DNA of 45,220 nt, taken from Massilia yuzhufengensis. GTDB lineage: Bacteria > Pseudomonadota > Gammaproteobacteria > Burkholderiales > Burkholderiaceae_D. Under the pieces are notes generated by a model. That model saw only the letters and a list, made by a program, of their open reading frames with translations, did not search any database and was not told where the DNA came from. Shown in pieces: positions 24,227 to 33,498 of this stretch. The stretch is taken from NCBI RefSeq assembly GCF_900112225.1, contig NZ_FOLD01000040.1:1-45220 (forward strand), given 5' to 3'. A program made the translations under genes and the position numbers. Every line of letters begins with the position of its first letter. Position 1 is the first letter of the stretch.

Positions 24227-25693
24227 CTACGAGTTCTTGTCGGTTGTCTGCTGAGTCGGAAGATTTCCGCGTTGCAGGAAAAGCATCACATCAAGGATTC
24301 CAAGCGCGCGCAACTTGTCGATGTCGCCTTTCAGCTCAGCGAAAACGACGTCGGGGTCGTAGCCACGCTGACGAAGCTTCTCGCTGATGCTGGCGAGTCC
24401 GCCGCTGATCTCGGCCAGGTCGGCTTTCACGTCCTGCTCCGGATTGACGTAGTCCCACTTCGGCGGGCTGAAGTCGACCGCCTTGTCGCGGACTTGGATC
24501 TTTCCGGCCAAATAGGCGTGCTCGATGAAGGCGTCGTGAATTGGCACTAGCAGCTTGGGGATCAACGTAAGCCATTGCATCTGGGTGACTGCGCGGCGGA
24601 AGTCCAGCAGGCGCACGCGCGCACTACTGAAGTTGACTTCATTCATGTCGCCAGTAAGCAGGTGATACGGCACGCCCATGCCAGCGGCGATCAAGTGCAA
24701 ATTGAATTTGAGGTAATCGACGTAACCTGGAGCGGCTTTCGGCTCAACAACCGTGAAGTTCATCCCAGCGGGCATGCCTACGATTCCACCACCACCCAGC
24801 TCGCCCAGGTCACGCGCGCCCTGCCCTTGCACGCCACCCGCTTCGCCCATTCCAGCCGGGTTGTCCATAGTGGTCAGGTCCCCGCTTGCCAGCACTGACA
24901 ACCGTGTTTCCAAGTTCTTGCGCGCCAGTTCAGCGTCTTCGTACAGTTGCAGGTCGCGCGTTCGACTGATCACCGGAGCTAGGCGGGTGAAGCCACGGCC
25001 TTGACCGGGACGGTCCGGGTTGAACAGGTGGATGAGGTCCTTGCCCGGAACGCGCTGGCTTTGCGCGCGCCCACGCACTACGGCCACTTCGCCGGGATGC
25101 TGGTCCCACAGGTAGTAGGCTGCCACGGCCCCGAGCATGTCGTACTCGATGCCGTTGATGATCTGATTGCCATTGAACGTGCCCGAGCGTGCATCGTCGA
25201 TCCAGTCAATTTCCAGTAGCTGGAGCTGCAGCGGCACCGGCAAACCGTCGGTCGGCCGCCTTGAACGCAAGCGCACGAGCACTTCGCCGTCCCGCTCCAT
25301 GGCGACGTAGGCTGCTTTCACCAATCCGAAGAAATCGAAGCGGCCGTCAGCGTCGCACACCTTCCACCACTCCTTGAGCAGCAAGTTGATTTTGTCCTTC
25401 TCGCGGCCGGTCGCGCGCGGGATGATACCGGCGCCTACGGTGGCCACAGCCAAACCATCCAGCCCGGCCCAGATGTAGGGGACGTTCTGCACCAGGGCGC
25501 GAGCCTTGGTGCGCAGGGTCTTGGCGTCGGCGCGGTGGTCCGCGTTGGCACTCGCGCCGGCTCGGCGCGGGCGCCAGCTGTCGCGGGGGCTGGCCGCCTC
25601 ATAGGCGCGTTCGAGCTGGCGGCGAGCGAAGTGGCGCGCAATGCCTGCGTGAGGGTTGACCCAGCCTACGATGCGATCGATCAGATTCGGCAT
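24227..25693 (-). CDS. Portal protein (lambda B family)
   Basis: A 488-aa protein with lambda-type portal landmarks: RTKARALVQNVPYIWAGLDGL, WWKVCDADGRFDFFGLVKAAY, GEVLVRLRSRR, IDWIDDARSGTFNGNQIINGIEYD, HLFNPDRPGQGRGFTRLAPV. It forms the dodecameric DNA channel at one head vertex. The start overlaps the gpW stop by 1-2 nt. Confidence 0.95.
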   Translation of the reverse strand: MPNLIDRIVGWVNPHAGIARHFARRQLERAYEAASPRDSWRPRRAGASANADHRADAKTLRTKARALVQNVPYIWAGLDGLAVATVGAGIIPRATGREKDKINLLLKEWWKVCDADGRFDFFGLVKAAYVAMERDGEVLVRLRSRRPTDGLPVPLQLQLLEIDWIDDARSGTFNGNQIINGIEYDMLGAVAAYYLWDQHPGEVAVVRGRAQSQRVPGKDLIHLFNPDRPGQGRGFTRLAPVISRTRDLQLYEDAELARKNLETRLSVLASGDLTTMDNPAGMGEAGGVQGQGARDLGELGGGGIVGMPAGMNFTVVEPKAAPGYVDYLKFNLHLIAAGMGVPYHLLTGDMNEVNFSSARVRLLDFRRAVTQMQWLTLIPKLLVPIHDAFIEHAYLAGKIQVRDKAVDFSPPKWDYVNPEQDVKADLAEISGGLASISEKLRQRGYDPDVVFAELKGDIDKLRALGILDVMLFLQRGNLPTQQTTDKNS

Positions 25694-25905
25694 CAGTCGC
25701 CCCGGGACGTGGTAAAGCGGAAATTAAAAAGGCGAGGGCCGCGATTCTGCATGCCGCCGCTCAGCACCTTGGCGGTATGGTCACGCGCGGCGATCAGCTG
25801 TGCAGTGTTTTGGTAAGTGAGCTTGCGGCCGTCGAACTCCACCACCAGGGCGCCGGAGGCGATTGCTGCATCGAGCGCGTCGAGGTCTGATTGAGATATG
25901 GCCAT
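25693..25905 (-). CDS. gpW-like head-tail joining protein, 70 aa
   Basis: SQSDLDALDAAIASGALVVEFDGRKLTYQNTAQLIAARD matches the gpW pattern of two helices around a beta hairpin (VEFDGRKLTY). It lies just before the portal, as lambda W does. It binds the portal and readies it for tail joining. Confidence 0.88.
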   Translation of the reverse strand: MAISQSDLDALDAAIASGALVVEFDGRKLTYQNTAQLIAARDHTAKVLSGGMQNRGPRLFNFRFTTSRGD

Positions 25906-25929
25906 GCCGCCAAGGGTAGCGACACGGCT

Positions 25930-25954
25930 GTCTCAATTCTCGGAAAACTGAGAC
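25930..25954. promoter_or_regulatory. Late-unit dyad, copy 1 (upstream of gpW-portal)
   Basis: GTCTCA-N13-TGAGAC, identical to 20018-20042. It fills the 50-bp gap between the Mor-like gene and gpW on the minus strand. A natural target for the Mor-like activator encoded next to it. Confidence 0.75.
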
Positions 25955-25955
25955 T

Positions 25956-26249
25956 CTATTTGCTCCGCCCTGAAGTCTTGATGATCCGGTACACCGTCGC
26001 CCGGCTCAGGTGCAGGCGACGGCCGACCTCGGCGGCATTGCGGCCGTCGAACATCTTGAGCACGTCTTGCACAACCTTGTCGCGCTCGGCCTGCGATCGG
26101 CGGGGGATATAGGTCTCGATGCCCGCGAACTCGCGTCGCGCCATTTGCTTGAGCTCCTCCGCGCGCGCGCGCATGTCTGGGAACTCGAGCACGATGAATT
26201 CGAAGATCCGGTCGACCAGGTCAGAGTTATCGAGGATGACGTCGCTCAC
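25956..26249 (-). CDS. Mor-like transcription activator, 97 aa
   Basis: GTG 26249 overlaps the TerL stop (GTGA) with GGGAG upstream; an ATG at 26315 is also in frame but lies 70 nt inside TerL. The product has an N-terminal helical dimer region (DLVDRIFEFIVLEFPDMR), then YIPRRSQAERDKVV and a C-terminal helix-turn-helix AAEVGRRLHLSRATVYRII, in the style of phage Mu Mor/C. A candidate activator of the late units through the nearby dyads. Confidence 0.8.
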   Translation of the reverse strand: MSDVILDNSDLVDRIFEFIVLEFPDMRARAEELKQMARREFAGIETYIPRRSQAERDKVVQDVLKMFDGRNAAEVGRRLHLSRATVYRIIKTSGRSK

Positions 26250-28237
26250 CACTGTCTCCCGGCGGGCCGGCGCGGTACGCTGGATGTCGGGGAGGGTTTC
26301 GCTGTCGGCTGCCATGGGTCGGATCCCGTATTGTTTTGTGGTGTGGGTGATGGAACTGCAGCGGCCGCGAGGACGGTCTCTCCGTCTTCAGCAACCGCCG
26401 GCTGGTCGAACATGTCGGGTGTATCCGGGTCCACGACGGCGCGCACGGTTTTCCATTGCGCTGCTGTCTTTTTGTGCAGCCCCAGATACTGTGCGCAGGC
26501 GACGGCGTAGACCATCAGGTCACCGGCCTCGTTACGGTCGCTCTTCTTCTTCTCCCAGATCCGAACTTTCCGACCGCGCTTGTAGACGTTCACGCAATAC
26601 TCGGCGGTCAACTGCTCGTAATATTCTTTCGGCAGGTCACTCGGAAAGTGGATGGCGCCCGGCCCACTAGCGAGGTGGTAGCGGGCGGCCAGGTAGTCCT
26701 TCGCCGTATCGGTGCCGATCAGCCACAGCTTGGCGCCGTGGGGCATGACCTTGCCCTGCCAGCTCACGTCTACCAGGGATGGCTTGGCGCTCAGGATCGG
26801 CTTGTTCAGGGTGGAGGCACCTTTGATGGCGTACACGTTGCGGTACTGTCGGGTGCGGGTGAAGTTGTATACGTCGTGCGTATTGGCGCCGCCCGAGTCG
26901 ATAAAGGCTGCAGCGATCGCCAGCATTCGGCCGCCGTGGTGGCGGTATCGAATCTGCAACGCTTCCTCGAGCTTGTCCTGGGTGGCCTGGTCGGAGGGCG
27001 AGCCGGCGATCACCTGGTAGTCGACGATCCAAGCTTCCATGCCCTCGCCCCAGGCCACGACCTTGAGCTCGAAGCGGTCGGGCTGGGTGTCAACGGTCGC
27101 GGTCAGGATCAAGCCCCCCTTCGGCACGGTGCCGCACTTGTATTCCTCGGCGCGCGCCTGCAGCTCGCCTGCCTTGGTCTGCTCTTTCTTCCGCTCCCAG
27201 CACCGCGCCAGGCGCGTGTTGTAGAACGTGATCATCAGTTCCTCGCTGCCCTCGTCCAGCTTTGCCCGGGCGGCCCGGTACTCGCGCAACATGGCGATCC
27301 ACGGCAACCAGCCATAGGGCGCGAACATGGCGTTGATCGTGAAGCTTACCGTCTCACCGTCGCCGGGAACGCCGTGCGACCAAAGACCGCCAGCGAACAT
27401 GCGGTTCTTGTCGGTCTCGTACATTGCGGCCCCGCAGTCGACGCAAGGGTAGATGGCGCGTCCCTCGTCGTCCTGCTGCAGGCGCTCGAACACCAGCGGC
27501 TGCGCATGGGCGCAGTGCACGCATTCGGCCAGCGCCTCCTGCTGGGTGCCCTGCTGGTACAGGCTCTCGATGATTGACTGACCGGTGATCGTCGGCGAGC
27601 TGGGGAAGTAGCTCTTGCGGTTGCGCTCGAACGTTGTCTGGCGGGCCTTGGCCAGGGCAACAGGGTCGCCCTCCCCGTTCACGTTGTTTTCCGCGCGGTC
27701 GACCTCGTCGAACAGCACGCGGCGCGCCGGGATCTCGGACAAGTTAGCCGCCGCCCCGGCAGTGACGATGTGCAGCGAGCCGCCGATGTATTCCTTGGTA
27801 TCGAGCGTATTGACGGAGTCGCGCGATCGCGGAGCGGCAACCCGCTCGCGCACTTCGGGCACCGCGGCGATGGTCTTGCTCACCCGCGCGCTGGTACGCT
27901 TGGCCAGTTTGCCGGTCGGGAGAATCCATAGGAAGTTGGCCGGCGACTGGTGCACGCTGGCGCAGAACCAGTTCAGGCCAACCTGGGTCTTGAGCATCTG
28001 GGACGCGCCCATCAGCGCGACGGTCTTGCACCAGTGGGAATCGGACAGCGCTTCCATCACGGCGCGCGCGTGCGGCGTACGGCTGGTCCGGTACTTACCT
28101 GACTCATTCGCGCCCGACTCCTTCGGGATGATCATGTACTGGTCGGCCCAGGCATCGACCGTCATGTTCGGATCCGGCGCCAGGCCGCGGGCCAGCGCGG
28201 GCTGTACGACACCGGCAGCTGATGCGAAGCCAATCAT
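26246..28237 (-). CDS. terL: Terminase large subunit (lambda GpA family)
   Basis: 663 aa from ATG 28237, which overlaps the TerS stop (ATGA). GpA landmarks are present: PDPNMTVDAWADQYMIIP, CKTVALMGASQMLKTQVGLNW (P-loop-like), FLWILPTG, and RRVLFDEVDRA (Walker B region). A CxxC pair near 250 and 270 (CVHCAH, CVDCGA) is typical. It pumps and cuts DNA with TerS. The N-terminal extra ORF to 28336 is discarded because it lies in TerS. Confidence 0.95.
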   Translation of the reverse strand: MIGFASAAGVVQPALARGLAPDPNMTVDAWADQYMIIPKESGANESGKYRTSRTPHARAVMEALSDSHWCKTVALMGASQMLKTQVGLNWFCASVHQSPANFLWILPTGKLAKRTSARVSKTIAAVPEVRERVAAPRSRDSVNTLDTKEYIGGSLHIVTAGAAANLSEIPARRVLFDEVDRAENNVNGEGDPVALAKARQTTFERNRKSYFPSSPTITGQSIIESLYQQGTQQEALAECVHCAHAQPLVFERLQQDDEGRAIYPCVDCGAAMYETDKNRMFAGGLWSHGVPGDGETVSFTINAMFAPYGWLPWIAMLREYRAARAKLDEGSEELMITFYNTRLARCWERKKEQTKAGELQARAEEYKCGTVPKGGLILTATVDTQPDRFELKVVAWGEGMEAWIVDYQVIAGSPSDQATQDKLEEALQIRYRHHGGRMLAIAAAFIDSGGANTHDVYNFTRTRQYRNVYAIKGASTLNKPILSAKPSLVDVSWQGKVMPHGAKLWLIGTDTAKDYLAARYHLASGPGAIHFPSDLPKEYYEQLTAEYCVNVYKRGRKVRIWEKKKSDRNEAGDLMVYAVACAQYLGLHKKTAAQWKTVRAVVDPDTPDMFDQPAVAEDGETVLAAAAVPSPTPQNNTGSDPWQPTAKPSPTSSVPRRPAGRQW

Positions 28238-28800
28238 TCGAGCGCGCCCTCTACCTGGGCGCCAAGCTTCTCGCTGAAGCCGTGCGCCAGACTTTCGAGC
28301 AGGAGGCGGTGCTCGCGTTCGATCACGGCCTCGCATTCGTCGGCCGTGCCCAGCGCTGCAACGTCGGCGGCAATACGGCGGGCGCAGTTCACCAGACCGT
28401 CGCGCAGTGCACGCGCCGCCTCGAACACGGCCGCATCGACCTCGCTCTTGACCAGGAACTGGCCGGCCTGCTCGGCCAGCTTGAGCTCGGCCAGCGTTGC
28501 CTCCGCGGCCTCCCGGCGCGCGCGGCTCGAATCATACCCAGGCACCTTCGCTGGAGACTCCGGACCTCCCGTCCCTCCCGCACCCGCCGACGGCCCGGGC
28601 TGCGCCCCGTTTGCCAGGGGGTCAGAGCGGTTGCCGTTGGCGCGCTGCCGGGTGTTCTTCTGGTACAGGTGGGTCGCGTACTCGGCGTCGACCTTCCCAT
28701 CCGTCACGGGAATCCCGCAGCGCTCGACGGCAGCGTACCCGGACTGGCGGGAGATACCCACCAGCTTGGCCCAGTCGGCAATGGTTGTCAGGTTCGGCAT
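28234..28800 (-). CDS. terS: Terminase small subunit (Nu1-like)
   Basis: 188 aa with an N-terminal winged-helix DNA-binding region (TTIADWAKLVGISRQSGYAAVERCGIPVTDGKV), a Pro/Gly linker near 65-95, and a long helical C-terminal part for oligomerisation. It is joined by ATGA overlap to TerL. It recognises the packaging site, probably in the GC-rich gap just upstream. Confidence 0.85.
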   Translation of the reverse strand: MPNLTTIADWAKLVGISRQSGYAAVERCGIPVTDGKVDAEYATHLYQKNTRQRANGNRSDPLANGAQPGPSAGAGGTGGPESPAKVPGYDSSRARREAAEATLAELKLAEQAGQFLVKSEVDAAVFEAARALRDGLVNCARRIAADVAALGTADECEAVIEREHRLLLESLAHGFSEKLGAQVEGALE

Positions 28801-28926
28801 GTGTTTCGGTGCGTTGTCAGGATGTTTGTCAGGAAATGTTTTCGGGTTCCGCTAGTGCGCTGACGGGGCCTGAATTACCCTTGCCAGCCATACCCCGGGA
28901 AGAACCTAACCCCCGGGGGGGGTGGG
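28801..28926. other. GC-rich gap before TerS, candidate cos/pac region
   Basis: 126 bp without a gene, ending in a run of C then G (28911-28922). Lambda-type GpA terminases usually cut near the TerS gene, so this is the first place to look for cos. No cos consensus can be proved from sequence. Confidence 0.3.
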
Positions 28927-29484
28927 TCACGACCCGGGCGCCGATCCGCAGCAAAGTTCGCGGTAACGCGCCAGGAACGCAGCCTTCGCTTTCACCGGCG
29001 TCATCGGGACAATGGTTTCCGGCAGAGCGGTCACGCCTTCCAGGATTCCCCAGTCGGTCGCGCGCCTGGTCATCAGGTCGCGCTGCTCGGTCTTGAGCAG
29101 GATGATGTCGGCCATCTTGATCTCCGGCGGCAGCTGCGGATCGATGCCGAAGCGGGTCAACACCGCGTGCTCGACGCGCTTCTCGATCACCTTGTAGTCG
29201 GGCAGCAGCGCCTTGAGCGGTCGTGATACGTCGCCGATGAATGCTTCGGCAGCGTCGTGCAGCAGGCCAGCTAGGGCATGCCGTGGCGGCACGACCTGGC
29301 TCACCAGCACGGAGTGCTGTGCGACCGAGTAGAACGTGTGGACGTGGCCAGTGAAGCGGCAGACGTGCGACAGCGCGTGGGCGATATCGTCGATCCCGAA
29401 CAGGGACTTCTCAGGCGCCATGAAGTTGAAGTAGTGGCCCGAGTTGGTCAGGATGTCGGGCCGCATTGGGTGGTGACTGCTCAT
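28927..29484 (-). CDS. HD-domain phosphohydrolase (YfbR-like)
   Basis: 185 aa from ATG 29484 with AAGGA 8 nt upstream. Metal-binding motifs H...HD...D: HSVLVSQ, then LAGLLHDAAEAFIGD. The family includes 5'-deoxynucleotidases that adjust nucleotide pools in phage infection. It sits between the packaging and replication blocks. Confidence 0.88.
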   Translation of the reverse strand: MSSHHPMRPDILTNSGHYFNFMAPEKSLFGIDDIAHALSHVCRFTGHVHTFYSVAQHSVLVSQVVPPRHALAGLLHDAAEAFIGDVSRPLKALLPDYKVIEKRVEHAVLTRFGIDPQLPPEIKMADIILLKTEQRDLMTRRATDWGILEGVTALPETIVPMTPVKAKAAFLARYRELCCGSAPGS

Positions 29485-29540
29485 CGTGTTGTCCTTGTCG
29501 CTGGGTACCGCCCTCATCGCCGGGCGGCATGGCGTTGTTG

Positions 29541-30296
29541 TTATCGCAGACGGGTGCTGGCCACTGCCTTCGCCCACTCCGCATCGAAGTGGACCGGGAA
29601 GCGGGCCTGTACGGTGGCCTCGCCGACCTCGTGGAACTTGAGCCGTGCCTGGTACTCGACCTTCGACACGAACACGAATACCGGGCGGATGGCACTGCCA
29701 TGCGCAAAGCGGCGCTTCAGGTACACACCAGGTGGCAGGCCGCGGTTCCCGTTAGGCAGGGCGAAGTAGGTCACGCCCTGGCGCGCGATCGTGCGGTTCG
29801 AACGCTGGCTGCCGGTAGCGCGTGACTCGTGGCCAGCACCGCGCTGCACCTTCAGCTGCGACAGGATCTGGGTGATCTGGCTGCGGCGGATGTTGCCGTT
29901 GCCGTCCAGCTGGGCGCCCTCGCCCGGCACCAGGAACCAGCCGGCAGGCATCAGCCCGTTGGCCTGCAGCAGGCGCTCAGCACCCTTGTGCCCACGGCCA
30001 CCGCCAAGGATCTGCGGCAGCAGGAAGCGATCGGCCGGCGTGCCCTTGCCGAATGGGTTGTCCTTGACCCAGACGCGCGCCTCGAGGCTGGTCTTCGTTG
30101 CGGCCTTGAGAAACGTACCGTTCAGGGCGTACGCGGTCGGCCGGTCGAAAGCTGTGCGCATTTCGTCCTTGATCGCAGCCTGGACATCCTTCGCGGTACG
30201 GGTCAGCGACACGGCAGCAACGAACGGACCTTGCCGGCCCAGCCCGCTGATCCTGTCGGCCATGGCCGGGAAGGTGGTCTTGATGTTCATCCGCAT
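29541..30296 (-). CDS. Conserved phage protein, possible virion/morphogenesis role, 251 aa
   Basis: The chain has an N-terminal SLTRTAKDVQAAIKDEMRTAFDRPT region, an ARVWVKD segment and a C-terminal FHEVGEATVQARFPVHFDAEW, resembling an uncharacterised phage family sometimes called minor tail. It is upstream of TerS, away from the tail genes. I cannot assign a role with confidence. Confidence 0.65.
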   Translation of the reverse strand: MRMNIKTTFPAMADRISGLGRQGPFVAAVSLTRTAKDVQAAIKDEMRTAFDRPTAYALNGTFLKAATKTSLEARVWVKDNPFGKGTPADRFLLPQILGGGRGHKGAERLLQANGLMPAGWFLVPGEGAQLDGNGNIRRSQITQILSQLKVQRGAGHESRATGSQRSNRTIARQGVTYFALPNGNRGLPPGVYLKRRFAHGSAIRPVFVFVSKVEYQARLKFHEVGEATVQARFPVHFDAEWAKAVASTRLR

Positions 30297-30587
30297 TTCG
30301 CGCTCTCTTTCGGTGCTTTTACAGGGGTTATCGGACTGAACAGCAGACCGTGTTACGTCGAAAGCCGCATGGAGACTGGCTCTTAACAGGGTTAACAGGG
30401 TTAACGTGGTAGTTGCTACACATGAGAGGATTCGATAGGCCTTGGCGCTTTTGTCTCGAATTCATCATGTGCGCGCGCTCGACCCCTGTTAACCCTGTTA
30501 ACCCTGTAAGACCCGCATGGATACTGGCTTTCAGCGTTACGCACTTCCGGGACTGGACGTTAACCCCTGTAATCGAATGGACGTGGC
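30297..30587. other. Candidate replication origin: concentric palindrome with iterons
   Basis: 291 bp with no gene. Nested inverted arms share a centre near 30446: TTACAGGGGTTA (30319-30330) with its exact complement at 30561-30572; a TTAACAGGG array (30383-30405) with its inverse at 30488-30510; CATGAGAGGATTCGA (30421-30435) with an imperfect inverse at 30456-30469. The GTTAACAGG unit recurs as an iteron. It adjoins the primase-helicase gene, as in phage origins. Confidence 0.65.
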
Positions 30588-33335
30588 TCATGCCGTGCCT
30601 TCGATCTCGTCGAGCTTGCGGAAGCGCTCACACTGCTGGCTGAGCGACTTGGGGTCTTCGCCTTCCGGCTGCGGGACATGGAACACCGTGAGCAGCCGCT
30701 TGGCCGAGCTGCCGATCGTCACCCACTGCCGATCCTTCTTGATTCGCTGGGCAATGAGCTCGGCGAACCTGGTAAGCGTCATGGCCCGGAAGCCATACCG
30801 CTTGCAGTAGCGCGAGTACGCCAGATACAGGTCTTCGGACAGGCAGGAGCAGTACGGCACGTTGAGCTCGCCCGCGGCCCAGGCCAGGAAGAATGCCTCC
30901 CAGTCGGGCCGCCCGAAGTTGATCATCCGTTCCTTCGACGCCGTCATGATCGGTTTGGTGTGCGGCGTGAAGTCGCCTATCGGGTAGTCGAGCAGGAAGG
31001 CGTAGAAAGCTGCGCTCAGCCCGTCGTCCAGTGCGGCCTGGATGTCCTTCAGCAGCGAGGGGTCGAGGGGATTGCGCGCCTCGACCACTTCAAAGCGCCG
31101 GTCTTCCGGCTCGATCGGCACCGCCTGGAACTCGTTCGACAGCATCACCACGTTCATGTGATTCGCCTCGGTGCGGTCATCCTTGAACTTCTGGCTGATC
31201 GGCATGTCGCGGCCCGTGATCATGTGCTTGATCAGGCCGAAGTGGCTGTACTTGTCCTGCCTGGACAGGATCTCTTCGAACAGCACAAACAGCTTCTGCG
31301 ACCGCCAGTGGGTGTACTGCGCCTCGAGCTGATGCTGCCCGCCGGTGGCACCGTGCTCACCGTAGATCGGCTTGATGATCCCTTCGAAGAACAGGCTCTT
31401 GCCGGTGCCCTGCTTCTCGCCGAAGAACAGAAGCGCGGTCTGCATCTTGGCGCCCGGGTGCTGCAACGGGTAGGCAAGCCAGGACAGCACCCAGTGGAAG
31501 ATCTCGTCGCAGTTCGCCTCGCTGCTGCACAGGCTGTACAGGAGGCCCAGGGCGAGATCCGCCTTGGCCTGGTCTTTCTTCGGCGTGAGCGGGAAGCCCT
31601 GGAACATGTTGATGTGCGTGTCCAGGTCCACGCGCTGGGTCGGGTCGAATACCAGCTTGTCGAGGTCGACCTCGCGGTGCATCGGGTGACCGATCCAGCG
31701 TGACGCCAGGTCTGAACCGCGGGCCAGTGCCATCGCATCGTAGGCGATGACGGTGCGCTTCTCGGCGTCCCACACGGTCTTGGTCCCGTACAGCAGCGTG
31801 TACCGGTCCAGCATCATGACGATGTTGTCGGCCCCCGCCCCCCCTTCGTCGACGGCAACGCCGCGGATGGTCTTGGGCAGGTTGCGTGGGCTGATCGCGC
31901 GGCGATCGGCATGCGACGACCAGGCCGCCGCGCCCTCTTTGCCCATCATGTCAACGAAGGCAGCGCGCTTCATGCGCAGCTTGTTGAGCGAATCCCAGAC
32001 GTCTGTCGAGCCGTGCACAAGGGCGCAATGCTCCAGCGCCCATTGAAGCGTGAAGATTCCCTTCATCACAGGCTCCGCCGGTACCGAGGGGGCCGGGGAA
32101 GCAGGCAGTGCGCCTGGCGCAGGCGTATCGTCGAAATGGGCCGGTACGTCGTCATCCAGGGCGCCGGCGGGTGCAACGATGAGGGCGCGGGAGCGTGCGG
32201 CCCGCACCTGGTCGCGCACCACGTCCAGCGACTCGGCCAGGAACAGGTCGTTGAAATCGGAATCCTTGCTGTCCGGAGCCCGGTCGGTGAACACCGGGCA
32301 CACCACCGACGCGTTGCCGACGGCGCGGGCCGCGGCGCGGGCGCGCGAGATCCCGGCGTTCTCGAACTTGCGCAGCTGGACCCTGCGGCCGGCGCGGATG
32401 TCCGCCTCGATATAGTCGGTGTCGGTCGCATCACGGCGCCAGGTGGCGCGGACCTGGACGATGTCGCCGTTCTTCGCCTCGACCTGGTGATCCGCGCCGT
32501 CGACCACCGGATCCCATTCGGCTTCGAAGTCCTTGAGAAGGGCTTCGCGCAGGCGCGCCACAACGCGCATGTCGTCGTCAGCTAAGAGCAGCAGATGCGT
32601 GTTCGGGAAGTCGCTGCGCAGCTGCTGCGCGACGGCCAGCAGGTTGCCCGCATTGAAGGCGACCATGGCCGGGGTGTCGAAGCCGGTGGCCATGCGCACC
32701 GTTTCGCAGGTGGCATAGCCCTCGCCGATCTCGATCAGAGGGGTGTCCTGGTTGACCTTGCCGAGCAGGCAGCACGCCCCGATCATGTCCATGCCGGAGC
32801 TGAAGCGCTTGCCGCCATCGGCGGCGATCTTCTGCAGCCCGGCCAGCACCGCGCCGGTGCCGCTGTATTTGCGCGCCGGGACCAGCAATTGGCCCTTGGC
32901 GTCGATGCGCGTGCCTTCGCACGTAATGCGCTTGCGCTCGAGGTAGTCGTGCGGCTCGACGTCGGTCGCGTTACTGGCATCACCCCAGGCCACCCGGGCA
33001 CGGTTGGCCGCCAGCTCGGCGTCGCGCAGCTTCTGCTCGGCCTCGGCCCGCTGGTGTTCCGCCTGCTTACGTTCGGCTTCCGCACGATCTTCCGCGGTGA
33101 CGCCATCCCAATCGAGCTTGACCGGAATGGCATTGTTATCGTCGCCGCGCCAAATGCCGAAGCTGCCGGTGACGACACGCTTCCCGCTGCGCAGATCGAT
33201 CTCGCGCAGCACGTACCACGCCTTCTTATCGCGGCCAAATCGGTGGATCTTGCCGTCGACGACAGGATGGCCGGAAGGAAGCGGCGGCAGGCCCGCGTCG
33301 CTCATCTGGTCGATGATCTGCTCAAGCGTCGCCAT
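30588..33335 (-). CDS. Primase-helicase (Toprim + SF3-type DUF5906)
   Basis: 915 aa. The N-terminal part carries a Toprim-like domain (LIEIGEGYATCETV near 200, LLLADDD near 250). After a linker near 385-410 comes a helicase domain with Walker A GEKQGTGKS near 638-646 and a KLFVLFEEI Walker B-like strand. It would unwind DNA and prime it at the nearby origin. It starts 14 nt inside the preceding small gene. Confidence 0.92.
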   Translation of the reverse strand: MATLEQIIDQMSDAGLPPLPSGHPVVDGKIHRFGRDKKAWYVLREIDLRSGKRVVTGSFGIWRGDDNNAIPVKLDWDGVTAEDRAEAERKQAEHQRAEAEQKLRDAELAANRARVAWGDASNATDVEPHDYLERKRITCEGTRIDAKGQLLVPARKYSGTGAVLAGLQKIAADGGKRFSSGMDMIGACCLLGKVNQDTPLIEIGEGYATCETVRMATGFDTPAMVAFNAGNLLAVAQQLRSDFPNTHLLLLADDDMRVVARLREALLKDFEAEWDPVVDGADHQVEAKNGDIVQVRATWRRDATDTDYIEADIRAGRRVQLRKFENAGISRARAAARAVGNASVVCPVFTDRAPDSKDSDFNDLFLAESLDVVRDQVRAARSRALIVAPAGALDDDVPAHFDDTPAPGALPASPAPSVPAEPVMKGIFTLQWALEHCALVHGSTDVWDSLNKLRMKRAAFVDMMGKEGAAAWSSHADRRAISPRNLPKTIRGVAVDEGGAGADNIVMMLDRYTLLYGTKTVWDAEKRTVIAYDAMALARGSDLASRWIGHPMHREVDLDKLVFDPTQRVDLDTHINMFQGFPLTPKKDQAKADLALGLLYSLCSSEANCDEIFHWVLSWLAYPLQHPGAKMQTALLFFGEKQGTGKSLFFEGIIKPIYGEHGATGGQHQLEAQYTHWRSQKLFVLFEEILSRQDKYSHFGLIKHMITGRDMPISQKFKDDRTEANHMNVVMLSNEFQAVPIEPEDRRFEVVEARNPLDPSLLKDIQAALDDGLSAAFYAFLLDYPIGDFTPHTKPIMTASKERMINFGRPDWEAFFLAWAAGELNVPYCSCLSEDLYLAYSRYCKRYGFRAMTLTRFAELIAQRIKKDRQWVTIGSSAKRLLTVFHVPQPEGEDPKSLSQQCERFRKLDEIEGTA

Positions 33336-33498
33336 GGGCCACCTCCCTGCTCGCCTCGAGCAACGCCAGTTGCGTCTGCAGGTGCGCGAGGACGCGGGCC
33401 TTGTCGACCGGCGCAGCGGCCGGTGGCGCGTCGCGGTAAGTGCGACGGGATTGTTCGATCACAGCGCGATCCAGTGTCATCGTCGGATTAGCGGCCAT
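33322..33498 (-). CDS. Hypothetical small protein, 58 aa
   Basis: ATG 33498 (33504 also possible) lies in the end of the YmfL-like gene and the stop lies in the primase start. The product is helical (LDRAVIEQSRRTYRD...ARVLAHLQTQLALLEASRE). The double overlap ties it to the leftward replication operon. No known domain. Confidence 0.6.
   Translation of the reverse strand: MAANPTMTLDRAVIEQSRRTYRDAPPAAAPVDKARVLAHLQTQLALLEASREVAHGDA

Noticed and set aside
28238..28336. N-terminal extension of TerL
   Set aside because: It lies in TerS, is basic and Arg-rich, and the ATGA coupling at 28237 is the better start.
30297..30587. CRISPR array
   Set aside because: Repeats are short, inverted and nested, with no uniform spacers and no cas genes.
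30328..30591. Minus-strand ORF of 87 aa with GLTGLTGLTG and NPVNPV repeats
   Set aside because: It is the translation of the iteron DNA in the palindromic region, with no ribosome site.
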